Below, piece after piece: positions 56,560-64,000 of a DNA stretch of 64,000 nucleotides. Source of the DNA: Nissolia schottii (taxonomy: Eukaryota; Streptophyta; Magnoliopsida; Fabales; Fabaceae); the NCBI GenBank assembly GCA_003254905.1, contig QANU01013586.1:161285-225284 (forward strand). Reading direction: 5' to 3'. The first letter of the stretch is position 1. The number at the start of each line of letters is the position of its first letter. Made by a program: the position numbers and the translations under genes. Below the pieces are notes generated by a model. It did not search any database. It saw nothing but the letters and a program-made list of their open reading frames with translations, and was not told the origin of the DNA.

Positions 56560-56831
56560 TAAATTCGCCAAACCGATTGGCGAATATAGTGCACATGTGG
56601 CGTCCACGTTGGTGAATTTGGGGTGATTCGCAAAGCGGGTTGGCGAATTGTAAAGGAATTCACCTATTACATTGACAACTCTTACATGGTTTCGCTTAGC
56701 GGATTGACGAATCTGACGTGGCTACGAGTGTCGTGCTGATCAAAACATGTGTACTCCTGTAATATATTTTGAAACAGGAACATTTTAATAATTTGTTTGA
56801 GTAATAGGGAGATTATAATTAATAACTCAAT
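56560..56831. repeat. Right terminal inverted repeat of the MULE
   Basis: Inverted copy of the left repeat, with about 55 extra bases ('ttgtaaaggaattcacctatt...ttacatgg'). Confidence 0.85.
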
Positions 56832-57052
56832 TACTAGTGTGCAGTCCACTGGGAAGAAAAAGCATTAAACTCGGGTGAAACAAAAAAAATAAAAAATAAA
56901 ATGTCACAGAATGTTTGAAAAAAAAAAAGATAAGAATGAAGAAAAGTGGAAGTGTGGTAAGCGGAATTTGAAAAGCGCAGGTTTGTGGCTTGTGCACAGG
57001 ACAGGAGAAGAGGAGCATAAAACGAACTAGAGAGAGAGAGAGAGGCGTAAAC

Positions 57053-57061
57053 ATGGCGTAG
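57053..57061 (+). promoter_or_regulatory. Minimal upstream ORF (ATG GCG TAG) of the TRF-like gene
   Basis: A two-codon ORF whose stop ends at 57061, one base before the main ATG at 57063. It is preceded by a GA-rich leader. Such a uORF could reduce or reset initiation at the main start; this is inference. Confidence 0.6.
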
Positions 57062-57062
57062 A

Positions 57063-59860
57063 ATGGACCCAGACGTTTGGCGTTGGTCGCTGGAGTTCCT
57101 TTCTCGGAAGAGAATGGTTTTGACAGAAACCCTAATCAGGAATATGCTTCGGTCGATCCCTTTTCCTCTCTCGCGAGAATATTTCCGCTCCAAGAAGTCT
57201 GTCGTCCTCGACGCCCTGCAAGAGGAGTTGTTCACCGCCTCAATCTCAGAGCACATGCTCGAAAAGCTCGAGGTCCTCGAAGAATTCTACCGCTGCTTCG
57301 GATTTCCCATCCCCGCCACCATGGCCCCTGCTTACTGCGCCGTCGCAGTCGATTCCACGCTCAAGTACCTCGACCTACCCTCCCCCGCCAAAGATCGCGG
57401 CTTCCTCAACGCCGTCGATAGTATCTGGCGCGGTCGGGTTCACTTCATGGAAACCGCGGCGCCGCCCTCCTCCTCCCCCTCTCGTGGCAGAAGTAAATTG
57501 TTCACGGCGGAGTTGAAGCGGTGGAGCAGCGACATCGAGGCTGCACTCCAGGACCCGCAACGGATGGAGAGGTTCCGGATCGTGAATGCCAGAAGGGATG
57601 CCATTCAGAAACTTTGGGATTTTTTGGCCGAAGCCTCGGAAGAACCGGGTCCTTCTTTTCTTGAGTTGGTGGCGTCATTGGCCACTGCTCCAGCCGCCAA
57701 ACGTGGTGAGGATGCTGTTCCTGTTGCCCTTCCCATTTGCCATGAAATGGAATTGGGCGCTACTGGCTCTCCTCAACACCTACACACTGGTAAATTTCCT
57801 TTCTTCCTCCCTTCCTCTGCCTTTGGTTTCTTCTTTAAGATAATAATGTGTGTACGCTTCTGCCAAGTTATTTTCCTCTTTTCACATTTCATTGTGAATT
57901 ATGGAGCTACCTTTGCAACCAAAAAACAAACTTTGTCTCTTTGCACTTTCTAGTCATATTGAATCCTCTACCTGATGCATTACATGTTGTGTTGCCAGTA
58001 AAAGATATGAATCTGGAGCCACATATCGAAAATCAGAGTGCTGATGCACCTATCGAGAACCAGTGTACTGATGCACCTACTGGGAATCAGAGTGAAGATG
58101 CGCCTATGGAGAATCAGAGAACAGATGCACCTATTGAGAATCAGAGAACAGATGCGCCTAATGAGAATCCGAGTGCAGGTGTGGATTTACATGAACAACA
58201 TGTTTGCCAGACTACTGATAATAATAAAGTTGATGATCTTACCAAGACAACTACTGCCCATCAGAGTGATGTTAATGGCCCAAGCTTAATGGCACGACAG
58301 AACACTGCTCATAATAATTGTGAGGTACCTAATCATTCTTGTTATTTTCTATCTTATTCTGTGTGTGGTTGATTCTTTTTGACTTTTAAGAAGAGGGTGG
58401 CGTCTATCTTTTTCGTCGCCTCTTTCTCCCATTATAATTTTAGCGGTACTCATTCTCTATTTGGATAGATGATAGATCTGTGTTGTCATTCTTTTTTGCA
58501 GTGGGATTCTTTTATGCATTGGGATGAATCGACAGATGGGCTGCAGGGGGGAACATCGAATCATGCTGGTAGAATTCATTTGCGTAGCCCAAAGAGGAAA
58601 AAAATGTCTCCATTGAAGAGTTATGAACCAGGACACATTATTAAAAGGAGAAGACCAAGAAGATGGAGTGAGTTGGAAGAGGAGACACTAAGAACTGCTG
58701 TAAAAGAGTATGTGCTTCTTGGAAACCAGTCCAATCGTTATTTTATTCACTGTTCCAATTCAATTTCGGATCCTGGACTTAGAACACCTGTTATGTTTCA
58801 GTGCATTGTAGTGCATAGATTCTTAAATTTGTTGAATGGTTCTTTTCTATGCTATAGATTAAGGTGGATTTGGTGGATACTATTTTATTTGGACTAGCAG
58901 ATACTTTGAAAACCAGACATTTATGGAACAATCATACTCAAGGAATCAACCCTTGAATTTCTTGAATTTTAGCTGGTGCCTTTCAAGTTTATATTAATTG
59001 GGGTTTGGTTAGTTTTCGTACTGGTGATGCTAGAACTAAATTAAGTTTGTTTATGCAAAGAAAGGTTCTCAACCTGCATTTCAATTTGCAAAGTCTACTG
59101 GTGTGAAATCTTATCTTCAACTAAAATTGATATGGTACATACGGTATATTTTGAGACAATAACTTAAACCTACTGTTCCTTATTTAATTTAGAAATTATC
59201 AGAATTGTTTTAAGGTTGCATACACACCTAGTGGAGTAGTGTAGGAACTAGGTGATTGCTCACACCCTCATGCCTCAACACTCTCTTTTCTGTCTTTCAT
59301 TGTCTGTAAGGAGGAATTAGTCTGTGGACTTTAGATAGCGTGGTTAAGAAGATAGAAAAGTGGCTATAGGCTGCTAACTTGGTTGTCTATTCTTTATCTT
59401 TCTACCGACTAACTTGTCTTTGTTTATATTAGATATTTGATGCTCCTAATTAAATCCTAGACTCCTCAAGTGTTTTTTTAGTGATGATTGAATCATTTGT
59501 AATATATAACAGTATGACATGAATTACAATGATATTACTGAACAATTAATTTCAAAATAGTTTCTACGGCTCATTACAAATGACAAAACTGAAGATATGT
59601 GTTTGAGGGAATTACTATTTCGTATTCTCATCCACGTTTTTTTTTTTTTTTTTGTTTAAATGCAGAATTGGTGAAGGAAATTGGAAGTTAATCCTGGAAG
59701 CTCACAAAGATGTATTTTCAGAGAGAACTCAAGTAAGTAGCTTAATACTAGAAAATTGTGGGTATTTTGTTATGCTTATTGTTGTGCTTTCTGAATTGTG
59801 AGTTTCCAGGTCGATTTGAAAGACAAATGGAGAAACCTCGCAAGATATGGAGGGAAATAG
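57063..59860 (+). CDS. TRF-like protein with C-terminal Myb telobox domain
   Basis: Five exons join in phase: 57063-57789, 57999-58324, 58502-58707, 59666-59732 and 59810-59860, giving 458 residues. Residues 1-240 are a helical N-terminal region unlike other domains I know. Exon 2 codes an acidic linker with six repeats of about eight residues, (x)ENQxxDAP. Basic, nuclear-localisation-like clusters follow (SPKRKKMSP, KRRRPRRW). The Myb domain spans exons 3-5: RRWSELEEETLRTAVKE / IGEGNWKLILEAH / VDLKDKWRNLAR, with the telobox signature VDLKDKWRN. Plant TRF-like proteins bind TTTAGGG-type telomeric DNA or related promoter elements. The protein ends only six residues after the telobox, so it is of the short-tailed class. 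The gene looks intact. Confidence 0.9.
58030..58175 (+). repeat. 24-bp coding tandem repeat in exon 2
   Basis: About six copies of a 24-base unit around 'gaRaatcagagYacagatgcRcct', coding xENQxxDAP. Copies differ by a few bases, so the array is not brand new. Confidence 0.85.
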
Positions 59861-60690
59861 AGCTTGCTGGGTGGGGCATTATTTTGAAATTGGCAAATGT
59901 AGAAATGTCTTGCAGATGTTTAGAGATGAAGCTATGTGCATAACTTTGGTAATGAAGTTCTAGGTTTTTTTGGGTCATATATTGTAGGAAAATGTCATCT
60001 GACACGGTTAACTGCCAAAGTAGAATTATATGTGGGCTAGATCATGTATGGACATTGCTTTGACAAGAATCGAGAATATCTTTTATTGCATTTAAAATTG
60101 GTTAATTTTCTTTTTTTTAATGATATTTATTTTTTATCAGGTACCTTTAAGATATTTGTTAGCTAAACCCAAAAAGAAGTCCTCTAAGAACATTTGTTGA
60201 AGATTTTAGAGTGAAGTTTTCATGGAAAAAGTAAAATTTTTAAGTTTTTAATGGAATCAATATATTGAAAACAATTACTATAGAACATTTGACTTTTAAA
60301 TCTTTGGCTAGTGGTCGTCAACCCCCTAACTAGAAACACGAAAAATTATGTCTTTTCCCAATTTATGACCCCACAACAAAATTGGGACAATGAAACAAAC
60401 AGGTGAAAACATTTCGTCATATTTGCCCTCCCCCCCTTTTTTATACCTCGTTTTGTAACCAGAACGTCCAAACCCATATTTTGTGGCTGATTTCATCTCA
60501 TCACTTATCACGGTGCATGCTGGTGGTGTTTGCCAAGTTGAAATTCCTTTGCAGCGCGAGTCATGAAGAAGGATTTGTTTGAGTGATTGATTTTGCTTGG
60601 GGAAAGCAAGCAGGGGTTAGCACATAGTAAGGGTATTGGAAAATATAAGATACAGATACATAGGTGTGAATTTTTTTTTACGGAAGTATG
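59861..60690. other. Downstream flank of the TRF-like gene
   Basis: Contains the presumed 3' UTR. No other gene seen. Confidence 0.5.
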
Positions 60691-60699
60691 GTTCAGGTT

Positions 60700-60892
60700 A
60701 CTTGAAATTGGTACCAACAGTGTCAATTTTAGTAATTTTTTAAATAAATAAACTAAAACCTGAAATTGGCACCCAAAGTGTTGATTTCAGGTCTGCGCCC
60801 CAGCAAGATTGAGATTGGTGTACTGTTTATCGATTTTAGGTGGAGATGTGACGGAGCTTGAAATTGGTACTGGCAGTGCCGATTTCATGTTA
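60700..60892. repeat. Subterminal near-palindromic motif array
   Basis: Four versions of TGAAATTGGYACY-n-CAGTGYCGATTTCA occur at about 60702, 60762, 60807 (weaker) and 60861. The copy at 60861-60889 is almost its own reverse complement. Such arrays are common transposase-binding sites near transposon ends, so this may mark the left end of the second MULE. Confidence 0.6.
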
Positions 60893-61121
60893 AACAATGT
60901 TAAAAAATTAATTAACTTGCATTGGAATTCTCCTATGAATACCCAACACTTCTCTTCTTTACTCACACCTCTCCTCTTTAAACCTCTTTTGATTCTATTG
61001 TCTCCTTGTTTTGTTTTTTTTTTCTTTGTTCTCTAAACACATCCTCTCCTCTTCTGTTATTGTTATTGTTCTTTAAGCACATCAGTGTCTATACACATTT
61101 TATATTTTTAAGAAAAACAAA

Positions 61122-61664
61122 ATGAGTAGGCAAGCTATAGTCACTTTTATTTTTTATAATGGTTCTGTGAAAAAAACTGATGTTGAAGGAGTTGAGTTTG
61201 TTAGTGATGATGAGGTCGAGTTTGTTATACTGTGGCCCTCTATGTTGTTTTCTAATTTGCATAGTGCAATTTGTTCTCATTTTAATAGGAGAGTCGAGGG
61301 AATTAGATATAAGGCTCATGTGTCTTTCATTAATGGAGTTGTTAAATATCATCCTGTTATGATATCGAACAACCTTCAGGTGCAACACATATTTTATTTA
61401 TATGAGACTCATAAGACGAGACTCATAAGACAAGTCTCAGTGGCATTGAATTATTTGTCAACTTTGAGGAAGTTGTTCCCAATATCGGTAAATGAATGTG
61501 GTCCAAGTTCAATTTCTTCGTGCCTAGATAATGTGACACCGACATTACTGTCAGGCGATAAGATGGTTGCTGACGTAGACAACAATGTCAATTGGAGTGA
61601 GCATGAAAGTGATATGTCTGAAGACAGTAGAACTGACAATGATTCAAGTACTGTTAATTATTAA
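61122..61664 (+). CDS. MULE N-terminal (PB1-like) protein segment
   Basis: An open frame of 180 residues. The beginning (VTFIFYNGSVKKTDVEGVEF) is typical of the PB1-like N-terminal part of some plant MULE proteins, and the end is acidic and serine-rich (SEHESDMSEDSRTDNDSS), resembling the linker before the DNA-binding module. The transposase parts continue from 62150 on but are not joined in frame, and the region between has stops and a duplication. It is best read as the first exon or part of a decayed transposase gene, not as an independent host gene. Confidence 0.6.
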   Translation: MSRQAIVTFIFYNGSVKKTDVEGVEFVSDDEVEFVILWPSMLFSNLHSAICSHFNRRVEGIRYKAHVSFINGVVKYHPVMISNNLQVQHIFYLYETHKTRLIRQVSVALNYLSTLRKLFPISVNECGPSSISSCLDNVTPTLLSGDKMVADVDNNVNWSEHESDMSEDSRTDNDSSTVNY

Positions 61665-61670
61665 TATTTT

Positions 61671-61975
61671 ACGATAATAATCGTCTTAAAGTTAACAGAG
61701 ATAGAAAAGTATGCTCTACACTCGTCTCTTGAAGAGGATCTTGTGTATCAGAAAAGAAAAACAATCTCTTTTGACTGATGAGTTTATTAATATTAAAATG
61801 TTGTTTTTATTTAATTATCCAAATCATATTAGTATGAGCTATACAACACGTGTTTACGAGAGTAATTAATTTTACGTCTATAATTGACTAATCGTCTTAA
61901 AGTTAACAAAGATGGAAAAGTATGCTCTACACTCGTCTCTTGAAGAGGATCTTGTGTATCAGAAAGGAAAAACTT
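61671..61975 (+). repeat. Direct duplication of about 90 bp
   Basis: 61671-61764 and 61884-61975 share 'aatcgtcttaaagttaacaRagatRgaaaagtatgctctacactcgtctcttgaagaggatcttgtgtatcagaaa' with two or three differences, 213 bases apart. Confidence 0.9.
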
Positions 61976-62149
61976 TGTGGACTAATCGTCTTTAAATTTT
62001 AGATTTATAATTCTACAATCTTTGTTCACTAATAAGAGATCCGTTTTAAAAATTACAGATAATGAAGACGATGAACAACCTTACATTCCACTGCATTTCT
62101 TATGCAGTTTTGATGTTGATGGTATGCGTGCGTGCAACAAAATTTTGAG

Positions 62150-63960
62150 ACATGGGAAATGATCATGGTGCAATAGATGATTTGTACATAGGGAGGATTT
62201 TCAATGATAAAGATGCAGTGAAAGTAGTTGTTACAAACCATTGCATGCGTACCGAGCGGATTATAAAGTGAAGGAGTCAGAACCGATGACATACTATTGC
62301 AAATGTAAATACTTTGACAATGGATGTTATTGGCTTATTAGGGCTACCATGAAAAAGAACAACTACTTCTGGGAAGTTAATAATTACAAAGGTCGTCATA
62401 GCTGCGTTGCCTCTACACTTACCCGAGATCACTCGAAGCTGACTTCAGAACACATTGCTGGTATGATTTTAGCGCAGATACAGATAACGCCAAAGATGCC
62501 AGTAAAAGCGATTTACGCTAGTGTTATGGATCGGCATGGATCCTGGCCGTCATACCGGAAGGTATGACTAGCTAAGCAAAAAAGCAATTGCACAAATGTA
62601 CGACAATTGGGAAGAATCGTACAACGAGTTGTCCTATTGGTTGCTTTCATTGAAGCATTTTGACGATTCATGCGCAGTTGAAATAGATACTGTCAATGCT
62701 TACAATGCCGATGGATCATTGGAAACAGGCGTTGAAATATTTCGACGTGCGTTTTGGAGTTTTGGGTCTTACATTAAGGCATTCAACTACTGCAAACCAA
62801 TGATCCAGGTTGATGGAAAACAATTGTATGGGCAATACAAGGGTGTTTTATTGATAGCATCCACATAAGACGGCAATCAGAATATTTTGCCAATTGATTT
62901 TGCCATTGTCGAAGGGAAAATAGCAGATGCCTAGCATTTTTTTTCTGACCGCGGTCCGCGAAGTGTTACCACAAGTAGCAGGAGGAATTAAGCTGATATC
63001 CGTTCGCCAAGAGTTAATAAAGTCATCAATATGGCGAATGGATGGTGATTGGGCCTACCACCTCTACTGCATTAGACACATCGCGCAAAATTTTGCCAAG
63101 CATTTCAAGGTCAAGTATATGGAAAAGTTTGTTAAGGGTATTGGTAATCAAAAATCTAAAGTGCACTTTTACATGTACTTGCAAATTATGATTTACTGCT
63201 TTATTTCATACCAACTTCATTATTGACAAATGGGTAGGTTATTCGAGCACAATTGAGCAGTATAATTGCCAATACAAGAGATTACGCCAGAACAACGAAG
63301 ATTACTCTGCTTAGATAGATGCCATTCCAAGAGAAAAGTGGATATGTGCATTCGATGGCGGGCGTCGTTACTCTCATATGACAACTAACTTGGCTGAGTC
63401 CATGAACTCTAAGTTTTTGGAGGCTCACAAATTTTCAATTATGGTGTTGGTTTAAGAGACGTATTTTAAGACGGTTGCTCTGTTCGTTAGGCGCAAAAGG
63501 AATGCGCATGCTCAAAGAAATTCGGGATATGAATACTCAGATTATCTCGCAAAATACTCGAATAAATGCTCCCACTAGCCGGATTGTTGTAGGTGATTAT
63601 CGCACTATAGTTTTTCAGCATAATGTTTGATATACCATTATTTAATATCGAATACACTTACAATTATGGATGCAGGTGTTTAGTTTTTCTATAATGAATC
63701 AATTATTTCAGTGCAAGAACTTGTCGTCAGGGAATGATTACAAGGTTGATCTAAGGACAAAGTACTGTTTCTGCGATGCTTTTCAGTGATATAAGTTTCC
63801 ATGTGTGCATGTCGTTGCATGTTGTAACGGTGCCGATATTGATTGGAGAGCTTATGTTGATAAAGTATACAACATGGACAACCTCTGTGATGCATATGAC
63901 AGAGAATTTGTAATTGTCGGTCACAAATCAATGTGGCCGCAATTGTAGGAGCCATTAATT
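62150..63960 (+). pseudogene. MULE transposase (DNA-binding, DDE and SWIM domains), disrupted
   Basis: The zinc-binding DNA-binding module lies at 62290-62480 (CKCKYFDNGCYWLIRA, then HSC). The DDE domain starts at about 62800 (MIQVDGKQLYGQYKG, first Asp present). At the second Asp site the sequence reads LISVRQE, so the acidic residue is replaced by Val. LAESMNSKF is at about 63390. The SWIM finger YCFCDAF-x-FPCVHVVACC is at 63760-63825, with a TGA inside. Further stops at about 62567, 62866, 62933 and 63455 break it. The copy continues toward the window end with NPSLKRNKPG. Confidence 0.85.
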
Positions 63961-64000
63961 ATTCCTAACCCAAGTTTAAAGCGTAATAAACCAGGAAGCT

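Larger units (their letters stand above)
52887..56831 (+). mobile_element. Mutator-like element (MULE) with long terminal inverted repeats
   Basis: The left end AGTTTTTTACTATAAAGCCCC and the right end (reverse complement AGTTATTAATTATAATCTCCC) start imperfect inverted repeats of about 217 bp (52887-53103) and 272 bp (56560-56831). Shared blocks are 'caaattattaaaat', 'acatattacaRgartac' and 'cacatgtgcactatatt'. Each repeat contains a palindromic TTYGCCAA-n5-TTGGCGAAT unit. A possible flanking repeat TACTAGT (52880-52886 and 56832-56838) is shorter than the usual 9 bp, so the target duplication is not firm. Inside is a mudrA-like gene on the plus strand, broken by point mutations and a nested hAT element. 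Confidence 0.88.
60691..64000 (+). mobile_element. Second Mutator-like element, right end outside the window
   Basis: Starts around a cluster of near-palindromic 30-base motifs at 60700-60890 and carries MULE transposase remnants on the plus strand to the last base. No right terminus is present and the left end is not fixed. It differs from the 52.9-56.8 kb element in terminal sequence and protein, so it is another family. Confidence 0.7.

Noticed and set aside
52880-56838. TACTAGT pair as target duplication of the 3.9-kb MULE
   Set aside because: Only 7 bp and offset relative to the aligned inverted repeats; chance or end erosion cannot be excluded, so it is not listed as a duplication.
1-64000. 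CRISPR arrays, operons, prophage or bacterial-type defence systems
   Set aside because: None are present; tandem repeats here are microsatellites, a coding repeat or transposon duplications.

Overview
The window is nuclear DNA of a dicot flowering plant, from a draft assembly (a 397-base N gap at 14526-14922 and one N at 5593). It has spliced genes of plant-restricted families, a nuclear tRNA gene, long AT-rich intergenic stretches, many AT microsatellites, and remains of most plant transposon classes. The species cannot be named from the sequence. Gene spacing and the amount of decayed transposon suggest a mid-sized genome.

Layout. 0-5.6 kb: a decayed LINE (minus strand) abutting an LTR-like block with a CT-rich core. 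5.6-17 kb: AT-rich DNA holding a hAT-type non-autonomous element, a Mutator-type MITE with a perfect 9-bp target duplication, a broken RPA70-like gene (minus) with a lone Mutator terminus in its intron, and an LTR-like block. 17.2-17.8 kb: an ADF/cofilin-like pseudogene (minus) that keeps a TATA box. 19.9-21.7 kb: an unusual element whose two long termini, which look like LTR starts, face each other in inverted orientation, flanked by a 5-bp duplication. 22.4-25 kb: a choline-transporter-like gene (minus). 26.0-26.9 kb: an EXORDIUM-like gene. 27.4 kb: tRNA-Glu(CTC). 28.2-29.8 kb: a GH10 xylanase pseudogene. 34.3-39.2 kb: a complete Ty1/copia element (minus) with non-canonical TA...TA LTR ends. 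40.9-42.9 kb: an AUX1/LAX auxin influx carrier gene with an in-frame deletion near its C terminus. 45.0-46.8 kb: an ARMADILLO REPEAT ONLY gene (minus). 48.5-49.4 kb: a PI-PLC X-domain gene (minus). 52.9-56.8 kb: a Mutator-like element with about 220-270 bp terminal inverted repeats, whose transposase gene is split by a nested hAT element. 57.1-59.9 kb: a TRF-like Myb telobox gene. 60.7 kb to the end: a second decayed Mutator-like element, running off the window.

The host genes do not form a pathway. Those that look functional are the CTL-like, EXORDIUM-like, LAX, ARO, PLC-X and TRF-like genes and the tRNA. The LAX copy needs checking because of its deletion. The xylanase, ADF and RPA-like loci are broken. 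Mobile elements give the window most of its structure: the 52.9-56.8 kb Mutator element, the MITE at 9.9 kb and the lone terminus at 12.75 kb share terminal sequence and belong to one family.
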